Source: Atrichornis clamosus (Eukaryota > Chordata > Aves > Passeriformes > Menuridae). From it: a stretch of DNA of 64,000 bases. Location of the stretch: contig WBMZ01002686.1 of NCBI GenBank assembly GCA_013400975.1, forward strand, positions 186,001 through 250,000. The letters run 5' to 3'. Below are positions 1 through 11,760 of this stretch, piece by piece (the stretch's first letter is position 1; every line of letters begins with the position of its first letter). A program made the translations under genes and the position numbers. The notes beneath the pieces are model-generated. The model did not search any database. It saw only the letters and a program-made list of their open reading frames with translations, and was not told the DNA's origin.

Positions 1-1414
1 AAAAACCAAACTAAGCCTTTTTGGAAACTGGGGCTATTATGTCTTGACTTATCTTCTCAAACACTTGCATGAATTTTGTGGGGTGGAGAAGAGGACTAGG
101 GTTAATTTAAAAACAATCTTATTACTTCTGCTTTGCATGCACTAGCAGTGCTTAGTCATTCCAGTTCTCTGAATAAGTGTTCTCTGATCCTTCAGCTTCC
201 CCATGAATGAGTGGCAAAGTAGTCGTGTGCACTCTTCTTGTCTGAAAGAAGAATGCTGCTTTTTTTTTGCCTTTTTTTTGCTTTTTTCTCTTTTGTTTTT
301 TTTTTTTAATTTTTTTTATTCAGAGCCTCCATGTGGAAGGCTTTTATGCTTGGGAGGGAGGAACTACAGCATAATTACTGACTGTAAGTTTTTGTTTCCA
401 AATGTAATGGATTGCAAACTGTAATTGCTTGATTGCATTTGATTTTGGAGAGTATTGATACTGTCTCTTGGAAGCAATGCAAGTCTCCATTCATCCTGTC
501 TAACTGAGGTGCATGTGTTAAGAACTTGATTTGCTCAAGTGAATGGGTCAAGGGACACCTCCAGAAGGCGATTGAGACTACCTGCCTTCAGTGATTAATT
601 TTTTATTTTTCATTTTTTTTCCTTGGGGGGTGGGGGGAGTTCTGGGTGATGAGGGACCCAGACACCTTAACCAAGTGCCTAAAAGTTAGATGGGCTGAAT
701 GTAGGCAATTGCTTAGATGTCCCTTTGTTGCAAAGGCTTATTGCCATGGCTGTGAATGCTGTCCTAGCAAACTGGCCTCAATGATGAGAATGACTGACTA
801 CCATTGGAAAGTAGAAGTCTTGCACAGCAGCTGTAATCTGCTACTTCTGTAGTGCTTGAGAATGGCTGCACTGATTCTGTAGACCAGCTTCTAAACAGAA
901 CATACTCAAGAGACAGGCAAGGTAGGAGCAGTGGTTGCAGTTCTGAACTAATTACTTCTGCCTGAGTGTGCAGAGATCTTGTCTAGTAGGTAAATGCTTC
1001 TTACCATTTATCTGTCATTCACTCATGGTTGGTAGGGTAGTTCACCTAAGAACAGCTGCTTTTAGCTTACGCAGTGTGCTCTGTGCTTGCTAGCAGAGAC
1101 CTCATCCTGCAAGAGGTTCTTGGCTTGACTAGAAATTGTCTGGCAGTGTGCAGTGTTGGTATGCCCTGTAACTGAATCTGCCTGGAGGTATCTAATTATT
1201 AACTGACTTCAGTACCACATCAACCTCGAGTAAATGTATCCTCTGTACAGGACTTTAGCGCTGTTCCCTTCTGCATAGTGAGTAACTAGAAAAATGAAAC
1301 GGTGTCATCAAGGTCTTTTTTTTTTTTTTTTTAATTTTTTTTCCTGTGAGCGTGTGTGTGTGGCTTTAGCTTTTTCCAAATGTGAAAGTGTGGGCTGGAT
1401 ACACTTGGTGCATG

Positions 1415-1530
1415 GCTTAGAAACATGGGACTGGAAAGAACTTCCTGGGTCATCAGATCCAGTCCCCTGCTATTGCAGGCAACCGTGTCATATAATCCTT
1501 TTAATAAACTGATCAAGCTTAAACACCTGC
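1415..1530 (-). mobile_element. old CR1-like LINE fragment
   Basis: The stretch contains a diverged version of the reverse-complemented CR1 3' region: a GGACTGGAAAGAACTTCCTG core, then a 'catcagatccagtcccctgc' segment, as in old sauropsid CR1 copies. The element therefore lies on the minus strand with its 3' end to the left. It is short, 5' truncated and without coding capacity. The divergence suggests an ancient insertion, older than the copies near 6.6 and 45.0 kb. The edges are approximate. Confidence 0.6.
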
Positions 1531-1992
1531 TTGTAAGTGGCTTGTTTTCACGGAAGTTCTGTAACTCATGTTGCTATCAACTGATGCAAGTAATATATGA
1601 AATATGAAGTTAATCAAAAGGTCCTCCAGCTTAGCTTTAGGTTTATCATTACATTTATTTAACTGACTTTCTTGAACCTGTTATTTGCACAACACTCAGG
1701 AAAGTGTTGAATCTTTACACCCCCTTGCTATGAATAAGAGTTGGTGTGCTTGCTTATTTTTTTTAATGGAAAAGATGGATGTCTGGCTTGTTGAAACCTG
1801 TTAGATATGTTAATTGTCGAGGCAAGAAACAATTGAGTTACTTGTATTTGATACATAAATTTAAGGCTAGAGTATACATAACCATTTTTAAAACACATCA
1901 ACTTGCAGTGTAGTTTTATATTTAATACTGAAATTGTACTGCTAAAGTTTAAACTGCTGTTAATCATATTCCTCTTCTGATCATAATGAAAA

Positions 1993-1998
1993 AATAAA
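1993..1998 (+). promoter_or_regulatory. candidate polyadenylation signal AATAAA
   Basis: A canonical AATAAA sits at the end of the T-rich tract. The first clearly GT-rich downstream stretch begins only about 80 bases later (around 2078-2130), farther than usual, so the signal is plausible but unproven. A second AATAAA at about 1503-1508 lies inside the CR1-like fragment and is less convincing. Confidence 0.25.
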
Positions 1999-2103
1999 GG
2001 GTAAGAAAATGCTTAACATAGATTATTCATTATCATGCTTATTTTATTAATAATTCAGGCATCGAAACGTCTCCAGATAATGGGGTTGTTTGTTCTGTTT
2101 GCT

Positions 2104-2133
2104 GGGGTGGGCTGGAGCGAGGGGTGGGGAGGG
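2104..2133 (+). other. G-rich run, possible G-quadruplex
   Basis: Five runs of three or four G lie within 30 bases, separated by loops of 1, 9, 1 and 1 bases. The 9-base loop exceeds the usual 7-base limit, so this is an extended rather than canonical quadruplex motif. It lies about 110 bases beyond the candidate polyadenylation hexamer. Confidence 0.35.
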
Positions 2134-2257
2134 TTACGGATGTAGAAAATTCTGAGCCCCCCACCGTTTGTCACACACAGCTTCAGAAGCACAGACATTA
2201 TAAAACCTGTTAAGAAATGACCCTGTACCTTAGTGATGCACTGAATGCCCGTGTGGG

Positions 2258-2360
2258 TGTGACCTGTGGGCAGTGTACAGCGCTGTGGCTGCCGGTCCCT
2301 GCGCCCTGCCCGCCTCAGCGCAGAGCGGGGTGAGGCGGTGTCCTGGACCCCGCACTGCAG
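2258..2360. other. small CpG-rich patch
   Basis: About ten CpG dinucleotides fall within roughly 110 bases, in a GC-rich setting quite unlike the AT-rich flanks. It is far too short to be a normal CpG island and has no TATA box or recognisable first exon beside it. It could be a residual promoter, a decayed repeat or an unmethylated regulatory site. Confidence 0.3.
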
Positions 2361-5321
2361 CACGTGTGTGATGTGAATGCTGATTCTTGTTCCCAGATGG
2401 CAACATCCTAAACTAAAACCACAGTCTTGGGGTTTAGAAATACCAGAGTCAACACAGCTTGCTTTTCCCCTGCCATGAAACTCTCTGGAGCACTCGTCTT
2501 GCTGCAATCCAGTTAGGGTTTGAGGTTTTTTTTTTTGTTGTTTTGGTTGGTTTGTTTGGGGGGGTGGAGTTTGTTTGATTTGCATTATGGTGTTTTGTTG
2601 TTTGAGGATTTTTTTCAATTTACTAAGTGAAATCTGACAGGACTGTGGTAGAACCACAGCATGTTCTTCTGATAACACACATACAACTGTCAAGTGAAGA
2701 TAGGCAATGAAGGCTGATGCAGTGGTTTTCCTGAGTGACACACAAATAGCATACTTTCAAATAGAGCAGGTGGATCTTTAAAATCAGAAGGAAAAATACA
2801 TCTAAAGTTGTGTGGAAATTTTTTCCTAACAGCATTGGAATTCCAAAATATTAATGGTGTTGGGGTTTTTTTTTTAAATCCAAATACAAGATTGTGAAGT
2901 AATGAATTACATGATGAATTGTGTAAAGAACTGGAGTTCCAAAGATTCTTGATGTTGTTTGCTATAGGAAATTTGTATGAAGGCTCAAGTACATAGCAGA
3001 TTTTATATTTTCTAAGAACCACTGTTGGTGAGTATCCTAGGGAAGTGTTCAGAGGATATTTGAAAGAGTTAATAATTTCTTCAATAGTAATAAATCGGGT
3101 TTTGAATTAAAGTGACCAAGTATTCCAATAAATGCCAGAGCTGCTGATTAGGTAGACACCAAGAGAACCTCTCACAGTGTCATGGGTGATTAAGCACAGT
3201 TGTTATCAAGCAGTAAATGAATGTGCTGCTCTCCATCTAACTGGTGACTGTAACCAGGAGCAGAGCACACTTCAGAGCATAGCACAGCCCTTTTGGCTGT
3301 CAAACTACTAAACTCCAGGAAAAAACCCAAACCAACCATTTGAGACAAAAAGTAGTGTATTGCAGCAGGGGGTTAAACTTCCCTCACATCCCTGTGGAGA
3401 CCAGCACCCTGGAGGAACGCTACAGAAACAAACTTGAGAAGGTCTCCCAGCACTGCCACCAGTGACCCTCAAAAACAGGCTGCAAGTTGTCCTTTCCAGC
3501 ATCTCTGTAGGTGTTGGACAAAGCTGGATCTGCCTGGCACTGAGTACCACAGCCTCCTTTGTGGTGTCTTCTTGTTCTGATCTTTCATAGAAGTTTCATT
3601 GACTCGGAAATCTTGCACAGATCTCTGAAGAGCTGCTTTCATTTCAGTTGCCTTAGAAGTCAGCATCCACAGAAGTACTGAAAGAATTATTTATAGTGCA
3701 GTCTTTTCCTGACAAAAACAACTCCTAAAATAGTGGTTGAAGTACAATATCAAAACTGTTCTAATCATCTAAAAATTAATCAAAATTATTTCTGATTTTT
3801 AAAAACTTTCTAGATCTCTAAATATGATGTATTTAAAAAACAGATTCTTGAGCAAAAGTCATGCCTGCCCTAAAATTTGCAGCATTTAAAATGAACACAA
3901 TATTTGAAAAGAAATCAACTGAATCAACTGAGAATCCATAAAAAGGCATTAAGCAGCATTCCCCATTTTACTAGTTTACAGTGGGATTGACAATAACAAT
4001 GCTGACAGTGTAGTAAGTATTCTGGAAAAGGGTATGGTGAAATACATGGAGAGAGGGAGAGCAAAAAGAATACCTGTGCATGGGACTGCTTTGTAGTCTT
4101 GTCCTGCAGAGTATTTGTTGTCCATAAGGCTATAAATATTTGATTGTGAGCTCCTTGGGCATTAAGTTTTTCTAGCAGTGGTGCTGTTACTCAGTTTGCC
4201 TGGTTTTCCTAGCCCTGCCATAGCTCCTTCCTGCTCCATGCTAACTTCACGTGTACCTGAAAATACACAACCTGGAAAAGTTGTAAGCTTGCTGCTGTTC
4301 AGAACTTGCCAAATCTGCTTTGCTTATTCTCAGCTTTTTTTACAAATACGTTTAAAAGAAAAATTTCCTCCAGACATTCTGTTAGGAGAAAAAATACAAC
4401 CACAATTTCAGAAAGGTTTTACTGAATCTTTTGTGAAGTGAAATTTAGCCTTCTAGGAGTCTCTGTGCAATATCATCAAAATTAGTTTATCAAGGGTTTT
4501 GGCATAGAATTTGATGGATACTTTCTAATAACTCATTTGTTGCTTTAGATATTAATGAAGTAAAAATTCTTACACAAATACACCACATGCCCTTACAATC
4601 AGTGTTCATGATGCAGTCTACCTTACATAGCTGAATTAAAGACAAGTAGATTCAATCAGTAAATCAAGTCAATAAGTAAAACATATTTTTACTACCAAAG
4701 GAGGTATCTTGCTCTACAGTACAGTTACAAAAGCGTAGCTAAAGTGTGAAAATAGCCTTGCTGATTTATTTTCCATCAAATTAATTTGTTGAGGAAGGTA
4801 ATTTCTTAAGTATCTCAGGTTATTATTCTTTTTTATATTAAGCACTTGCACACATGGAAAATACTATCGCCAAAAAAATGGTCTTAAGGCTACAAAACTA
4901 AGTACTCAAAATTTTAAAAAGCCACAAACAATTAAGGTTATCCATGAAACTCCAGTTTTGCCTATTGCAAATGTGATTGCAAAACATCATGACACTGTCT
5001 TATCTTATTCTATACTGCCCACAGTATCTTTCCATCAGTGTATGAAATATTTAATTGCAACTTCCTTTTTGAATGCATTATTCCATACCCTAGTCACTAC
5101 CCACTACCCAGATCTTGTTCCAAAGTCAGAATTACTAATTTCTTCGAACTTTCCTATGACATTTAAGTATCTGAGTGCTTCACAAATGCTGCTTTCTTTT
5201 AAGGAAAGCAGCTGAGGTGCAGTCACTGAAGTCCAAAGCAGTATTTCTGAGAGCTCAATCTGAGATTTTCATTTGTCAGAATCATAATCATGTCTTAAGT
5301 GTGGTACAAAGACACTCACCA

Positions 5322-5480
5322 GTAGCAGCGTCCTTCAAGTCTGAAAACCAATCCAAGCCCGTGGGCCAGGCCGTTGTTGTCCAGCCTGCTCGGAGGAAGC
5401 GGCTGCTGTGCACAGCCGAGTCCGAGCGGTCAGCCCCACCCCACACAGGACTCCATGCAGAGACCACGAGCACTTGTTTT
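5322..5480 (-). other. CpG-bearing patch ending at a minus-strand splice donor
   Basis: This GC-richer patch holds about eight CpG dinucleotides between 5330 and 5440. On the minus strand it ends at a consensus splice donor (CTG|GTGAGT, with the GT at about 5320-5321). A CpG-rich stretch abutting a strong donor is the usual shape of a noncoding first exon, so a minus-strand transcript starting here is conceivable. No initiator, TATA box or coding frame supports it, and a strong donor alone is common by chance. Confidence 0.2.
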
Positions 5481-6266
5481 CCAGGGCAGCAGTGGCCTGC
5501 ATTGCCTGGCAGGTCAGCTTGCCTCTTTCAGCCCCTATTTCACGCACTACGCATTGCCTTGTTTATGCAAAAGAAGAAAAGACATCAACTAAGCAGCATT
5601 TCTTTCATTGCACCACACCGCTGCGTGCCCAGGGAAGAGAATGAACTGCAAAAAGCAGGGTGATTTCATACTAGGACCACAAAATGGGGGGGTGGGGGGC
5701 GTAAAAGGAAAGTAGGGGAATAAAAGTGGCAAAGCCCCTCAATTCCAGCACTTCATGCTTTCCGGCATAACTTTGTACTTTCGTTTCTGTTTCAATCCTG
5801 TAATTTCGTGCCACAAGAGTGAAGGCAGAACTGCACCCCCAGGACAGGAAACTCGTTTGTGGGGCATCATGGTGACACCCCAGTGAGTCGTCATCTGAGC
5901 TGCTGCCACTGGGTTTGGCACAGACCTCTGATCTCTTGAGGTAATAGAGGGACAGCAGCAAAGCTCTTCTGCTTCCACAGCCAACCCAAAAAGGGGGAGG
6001 GAGTGCTTTGCCCTCAGGTTTGCAGAGGAAAGGTGGGTCCAGGACTGTGAGAGCAGCTCAGGGCTCTGCAGGAGGCTGTGCTTTAATAGTCCTAAACTTT
6101 TCCACACATTCCCTGTAACTATGTCCCCACACCTCCTGTCCTCTTCCTGTCCTGCCTGCTCCTTTCCTTTCCATTTTATTCTCTACCCATATCAGGCCTG
6201 GCTCGTGCCTCTCAGACTTTTCTAGGTTTCCTTGTCCCATAGTCCTTGCTCCATTTGCATCTCTGC
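5481..6266. other. noncoding DNA left of the LTR
   Basis: Mixed-composition single-copy sequence with a G-rich run at about 5686-5700 and a pyrimidine-rich stretch at 6121-6180. The open frames on both strands have no protein-like features. No repeat is recognisable until the LTR begins at 6267. Confidence 0.6.
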
Positions 6267-7010
6267 TGTTGTGGGCTAACCCCAACTGGGAGCTCAGCCC
6301 CACCAGCCACTGGCTTGCTTCCCTCCCCAGTGGGATAGGGGAAAGGATCAGAAGAAAAAAAGTGAGAAAATTCATGTGTTGAGATACTGGGAATTTAATT
6401 AGTAAAGTAAAAGCCACATGCACAAATAAAGCAAAACATGGAATCAATTCACTACTCCCTGTGGGCAGGCAGGTGTTCAGCCATCCCTAGGAAAGCAGAG
6501 CTCCATCCCACATAATGATTATTTGTGAAAACAAACACAGTAAGTTCAACAACATCCCCCCTTCCTTCTTGTTGCCCCAGCTTTTATTGCTGAGCATGAT
6601 GCCATATGGTATGGAATATCATGGAATGGTTTGTGATGGGAGGGACCTAAAAGATCATCTAGTTCCAACCCTGCTGCCATGGACAGGGACACCTTCCACT
6701 ACATCAGGTTGCTCAATGCCCCATCCAAGCTCGCCTTGAACACCGCCAGGAATGGGGAGTCCACAAATTCTCTGAGCAGTTCCCTTTGGACAGCTGAAGT
6801 CAGCTCTCCTGGCTGCATTCCCTCCCAGTGTCTGTGCACTCCCAGCCTGCTCACTGGCAGGGTGGGAGAGGCAGAAAAAGTGCAAGCACTGCTCAGTGAA
6901 AGCTAAAACATCCCTGTGTTATCAACACTTTTTTGCATCACAAATCCAAACCCAAGCACATACAAGCAACTATGAAGAAAATGAACTGTACCCCAGCCCA
7001 AACCAGTTCA
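6267..7010 (-). mobile_element. solo LTR of an avian endogenous retrovirus, split by a CR1
   Basis: The sequence begins TGTTGTGGGCTAACCCC and ends AAACCAGTTCA. On the minus strand it therefore reads from a degraded TG start to CA, in the order seen in common passerine ERV LTRs: the conserved 'ttcatagt' start region, a TATA-like AATAAAAGC (about 6581-6590), an ATTAAA polyadenylation hexamer (6394-6399) and the terminal GTTAGCCC segment. Five-base flanks TCTGC (6262-6266) and TCAGC (7011-7015) match at four of five positions and look like a decayed target duplication; five bases is typical of ERVL-type integrases. No gag, pol or env lies beside it, so this is a solo LTR left by recombination. 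A CR1 fragment at 6621-6781 interrupts it. The family assignment is from memory of the LTR type, not from a search. Confidence 0.85.
6621..6781 (-). mobile_element. CR1 LINE fragment nested in the LTR
   Basis: The stretch matches the reverse complement of the avian CR1 3' end: 'atggaatggtttg', 'gggagggacct', 'aaagatcatctagttccaa', 'gacaccttccactacatcag', then 'gccttgaacaccgccaggaa'. The 3' end lies to the left, so the element is on the minus strand. It is about 160 bases long, heavily 5' truncated and noncoding. LTR sequence stops at 'ggaatatc' (6620) and resumes at 'cctttgg' (about 6783), which shows that the CR1 inserted after the LTR was already in place. Confidence 0.9.
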
Positions 7011-9060
7011 TCAGCTCATCTACTTCTCTCACTGATGAGGTCTGCAAATGACGTATCTTCTTCCGGATCTCCATTCCCAAAAGCACCAACTTTTTGCCTA
7101 ACTCTTTGACTTCTCACCATGCAACTTTATCTTTTGTGTTGCCTAAGACAGGGCGGTCACTCAGGTCAGGGCACAGAAGAAAGTCTTCCTGTGCTCTCCT
7201 CAGGCCCCAGGTTACAGATGCGGATCTGAGACTTGCCTGACTCACAGCAGCAGAGAGCTGTGGTTGCAAAAAAAAAGGGCAGGTTGGCCCAAGCTTCGAG
7301 TTGGGGATTCTTAGTCTGGGGGGAGGCAGCTTTTTGAAGTCTACCTTGTAATGAGTGCTGGCTGGGAGGGCCCACCGCTCTGCCTCGCTGCTTTCCTGAA
7401 ATGCTGCTTTCGTCTTGGAAGAGTTACTACTTTTGTAAACACGAAGTGCACCCCTCTCATATCTTCTTGCATTCAAGTTCTTTGCAGTTCACTTCTGTGT
7501 AGAATCAGAGTTTTTGCACATGGGTTGTTCCCAGCAGAGATCAATGCATTAAGTTTTGAACTTAGGGCTGTAATGTGGTGTAGATTAAGTCTGAGACAGA
7601 GAGGGAAGGGATACCAGGGACCAACACTAAGATGCCTCCCAGCCCTCTTCTCCTACCAGCTCTCCTCTCCCTTTCTCTTCCCTTCTTACCTAATCTCCAT
7701 TTCTTCTTATCTGTCATGACACACAATTTAACTGTTCTACAAAGAGCATCTCATTGAACCTAATTCTATTAATAGGCAGCTTTAGATTAGGACATCAGTT
7801 ACTATTTGTTAAACTGCTGCAGGATTACCCACACAGAAAAAGTACTAGTAGGAAGCTCTCAATTGCAGAAGTATGCCTGCACAAAAAAGTCACATGAAGT
7901 TTGATTGCACTGATATTAAATTATTATGGTAGTTTGAAGTTTTATGAAGTAATACTTAAAATAATGTCATTTTAGTACTCTGTACTTGGACACATTAGAC
8001 CTGATTCCATACAGTAGCTAGTTACTATTTGGGGAAAAATAACCTCCCTTCTCTAGTGTGGCAAAAAGCTTCTTCATAGCAAAGCTATTGCCATTAGTGA
8101 GTATGTATAAATGAAAAAATAATACCTAATAAAATATATATAGCTAGGTACCTTTTCAGACTTTTGCAATACATTGCTTACTATGAAATAATGGAATGTA
8201 ATTTCTTGTTTTAATAGGATAAGGAAGAATTCATAATCTTATTCACAATTAATGTCCATCACATGCAAGCTACTTCACACTGCTAGTCGATATTAGTTCA
8301 AGGATGAAGTATGAAGCTAATTTGTTTGCACATTGTTAATTACTAAAGCAATACTGAATCACACATACAGCTTTATTTCCTAAGATATTACTCAGAGATC
8401 ACAGAATCTACTTGTATGGCAATGTAGGTAATTTTAGTGATTTACGGCTTGTAAGGTATTGTCTTGACCAAATTCTAGATTAAATGAATATGAACAGTTA
8501 ATAGAATAACTATTGGAATCAGCATTAGGGTCACACTGCTGAACTCTGAGAAAATTGAACCATTTTTTTAGGGCTAGTGCTGGCTTCACACTGTTGACTG
8601 CTAGTTTGGGAATTTATTTAATCTCTTCAGTTTTACTCTATTAGATTGGCAAAGTCCTTTTACCTGCAGATTTTCTAATGAATTGAGTATACTTCCTGCT
8701 GAGTGAATAGTTGCTGTTAAATATTTCAGTCTGGGCTTTGACCCATTTTGCAAATTTATCACCTTCCAGCAAATTTTATCTCAATTTTATGTTTCCAAAT
8801 AAGAAAACTCTATCACTCTTCAGCACAAACCAGTGAAAGTACCACTCTATGATCATTTTGTTCTGTTCCTGTACTGACAGCTCAGTGCCCATGAACTCTG
8901 GCAATTAGGCATGATTAGCTGAACAAGGCAGATTCATCATTAGCTCAGAATTTCTTTGTTTCTGGTCATCTAAGTCAGACAAAGTTTTGCAAAATGAGGT
9001 TTGTGGTTTAACTTAATTTTTTATTATATCCTTTATAAAAAGAGAAAAAACGTTTAAAAG
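7011..9060. other. AT-rich single-copy DNA
   Basis: I see no gene and no recognisable transposon. From about 7730 the sequence becomes AT-rich with many TAAT-type cores and no satellites, which is compatible with conserved noncoding sequence. I have no alignment to show conservation. Open frames in the first 700 bases are not protein-like. Confidence 0.6.
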
Positions 9061-10703
9061 GGAAAATGTGTTACGGATATAAACAAAGGTAGAAAAGCCT
9101 GACTGATGGACTTAGGCAGGAATAAAAGATGTGTTTGGCAAAGCACTTGCACAGAAGAGCTCTGCTGAGGATGATGAGAGATTTCTGTAGAGCTAGCTCT
9201 GGGAGAATCCCTGCAGAGAACAGAGGCGAGTGGGGGCAGAAGTGAGGGAAGATCTAAAATAGATTTTTAAAAAAAGGTGAAACCTGTAAATGGCCTTGGG
9301 AATGCAACCACTACAAATTATAGCAGCCCTGCTGCAGAAGCAAAGCTGCAACAGCCTGCGTTAAGCTCCCAAACTCCCTGCACAGAAGAGGATTCAGGGA
9401 ATGCTCAACAGGGACTTGTTTAGCATTGTCCAGCGCCATGCCCATTCCCACTTCTCTGGAAGACAAGCAGCTGAGGACCATGCAGTCATTGTCACCAGAC
9501 ATTGCTGTGGTCAGCCCTGGGATCATGCCCCATACCTTGCAGTCTCCAGGCTTTAACTACTTCATTCTGGGATGCTGAAAGGCCACTGCATTGCAAGAGA
9601 GGTCAGTGCTCCGAGCCCTCCTGCAGCAGGAGCTGTGCTGGCAGGGCCATCCGTGCTGGTGAGATTGCCCTTTGTGATACAGGGGACAGGGGACAGCTTC
9701 TGTCCATCCGTGCACAGCTTCCCCCCTTGCACACAATGAGTGACCACCACTTGGTGCAGAGGGAAAAAACATGCACAAGCAAGGGCATCTCTCATCTCTT
9801 ACTCTCCCTGGGGAGGGGAAAGCTCCATCCCAAACCTTTGCACCAGCAATGCTGGTGAAGTTGTCAGGGGACCTAAGGCTGGCACCCAGGCCCACATACC
9901 CCCTCCAACAGGAAACAGACTTGGAATCTGACAGCACGGATCCCAAGGGAATACGGGCTATACTGGGTGTAAATGTTGAAGCCAAGGAGTTTACAGGCAT
10001 TTCCAAGAACTCTGAAAACAATTTTCAACACCATGAGTAGCAGCTGAGCAAGGGTTTAGGGAACAGTGACTTGGGAGGAGTGGGATGCAATCCTTTGTGT
10101 TTCCAGTTCCAGCCATGACTTGGGATGCCTTGGTTTTCTGCCCAGCCCTCAAAGCTGACTTTGTCTCCTGTTCTGCAATCCACGTTACCAAGCTGGGTAC
10201 CGGGTTTTCGGGAATTTTCTCTATATCTAGTTATTGCCCACATGCAGTTCTCCTCGACTTTTAAAATATTAACTGAACAATTTAGGATGGAAACCTTACA
10301 AGGAACTGAGCTTGAATATGAACTAGTTGGTTGAAAACTGTCAGATGAGAGCTTAAAATGTATGCAGAACAGTTGAGCGGTTTAAAAGACAATATCATAT
10401 CTTCTAGCTCCCTTTTTAACCTCTAGTCCTATTTTTCAATTTCATCCCACCAGTTTTAAAACTAGTGAAATAGAGACTACAAAGAAGGTATAGCAAATTA
10501 ACACTTAGTGGCAAAATCAAATGCAAACATTTTCCTCATTTTGAATAGTTTACGAAATGGTCTAGGAAAAGGAATACGGTGCAGAAACATCCAACCCAAG
10601 TTAATTGGTTTAGATGTGACTTGCAAGTTAAGAGGACTTACTTATTGCCAGCCACTGCCTGATCTCAATCTGCACAAGAGACCTCCTTGTGATGTTACCT
10701 TAC

Positions 10704-10782
10704 CTATTGTTGCATATTTCACTTTCACAGGCCTTGCTATGGCAAGGGACCTACTCAGTCTCCCAGTCTGGTGGTACTCCAG
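10704..10782 (-). other. possible minus-strand mini-exon
   Basis: On the minus strand a pyrimidine-rich acceptor (CATCTCTTTGCAG) is followed by 79 open bases and then a strong donor (AATAG|GTAAGG). The frame encodes about 26 residues beginning LEYHQTG and ending KYATI, with no family match that I recognise. Well-shaped acceptor-donor pairs at this spacing are expected by chance in tens of kilobases, so this is only a candidate. Confidence 0.15.
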
Positions 10783-11219
10783 CTGCAAAGAGATGTCCTC
10801 ATTTTCAGCAGGCTGAGGACACACAGCTGTGAAGTTTAAGGACATGTCTTTGCAGGCCACCCTGCAAGTGGAGTCCAAGGCTTGTTGTGTTGCAGTCCCA
10901 ACCAGGGGCTGCTCGACCAGCAAGGGCTGGCCAAGTGTCCTCATTGTCACCCCGTGTGGAGGGGCAGGGACTCCCTGCTGTGGTGACACACGTGCTGGCC
11001 TGCCCGAGTCTTGGGCTCAGGTACCCACCGGGCGCCCGTCACTGCCTGGGCAGGTTCTGCAGCCTGTGCCAAGCACTCTGCTGCTCCCATCAGCGCTGGC
11101 AGTTGATGAACCCAGCCTAAACCAGCCACAGGAGCCCCACACAATGCTCTGGCTGCTGGGAATGACATCCTTAAAGTCCATTCTGGCTGCTCCACAGTAC
11201 TGGGCTGGAAAAAGTGTTT

Positions 11220-11235
11220 TGTTGTTGTTGTTGTT
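11220..11235 (+). repeat. short GTT trinucleotide repeat
   Basis: About five tandem GTT units, ending in a GATATC sequence. This is a minor microsatellite. Confidence 0.8.
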
Positions 11236-11760
11236 GATATCATCATTCTAGCAAACAGGCTGATGTGAGCTCCCCACTCACTGCTTTTATTGTCCCTCAC
11301 AAGGAAGTCAGCCACGGAACCAGTTCCTTCCCACTCAGCTGAAACCTCCCTGTGCCCACAGGAGCAGAGCAGCCACTGGGCCAGATCCTGTGGCCAGCAG
11401 ACTGCTGACCCGAGCCTGGCACTTGCAGCTCACTGGCCCATGCCACCCAAGTGCCTGGCCCCTGGGAATGCCACAGGACATTTGCGTGTTGGCAGGTGGG
11501 AAGGACTGGAGGAAACTGGTCTCTGCTCAGCAGCTCCCAGTGCTGCTGCCTGGGATATAAACACAGGGAAGGAAACATCTTACAACTAGATGCTGGCTGT
11601 ATGCAGCTATCTGAATGAAACATTGACAGCTGAACCACCCAAAACAACTGGCAAATTCGGGTTTGAACTTTTTTAGTGGCCTCTCCCTTGTTAATCAAAT
11701 GAAACACCCCCATTCCCCTCTGACCCCTGAACATAGTATGTTTGATATTCAGGTGCAGAG

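Larger units (their letters stand above)
1..1998 (+). other. T-rich noncoding tract, possible 3' UTR tail
   Basis: No open frame here resembles a protein. The plus strand is visibly enriched in T, with long T runs at about 259-320, 601-620 and 1316-1342, and the block ends in an AATAAA hexamer at 1993-1998. T excess on one strand plus a terminal polyadenylation hexamer fits the untranslated tail or last intron of a gene transcribed left to right that begins outside the window. That reading is inference: AATAAA occurs by chance in AT-rich DNA, and I see no stop codon of a recognisable coding exon. An old CR1-like fragment lies inside it. Confidence 0.3.
1999..5300. other. single-copy noncoding DNA
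   Basis: I see no gene. The stretch holds a G-rich run at 2104-2133, a small CpG-bearing patch at 2258-2360, T tracts near 2528-2540 and 2861-2872, and then AT-rich unique sequence. The longest frame, on the minus strand at 2055-2741, reads through a proline/glutamine/lysine-rich low-complexity translation of the T/G tract and resembles no known protein. No transposon is recognisable. Confidence 0.6.
9061..11760. other. GC-richer single-copy DNA
   Basis: This segment is richer in GC than its neighbours, which explains the many overlapping open frames in all six readings. None has recognisable domains. It includes a possible minus-strand mini-exon (10704-10782) and a short GTT repeat at 11220-11235. 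No interspersed repeat is evident. Confidence 0.55.

Noticed and set aside
2055..2741. 228-codon minus-strand open frame
   Set aside because: Translation is Pro/Gln/Lys-rich where it crosses the T/G tract, has no domain, and has no splice or promoter context. Treated as a chance ORF.
5175..5663. 162-codon plus-strand open frame over the CpG patch
   Set aside because: No domain, and competing frames on both strands; the frame crosses the patch with the minus-strand donor.
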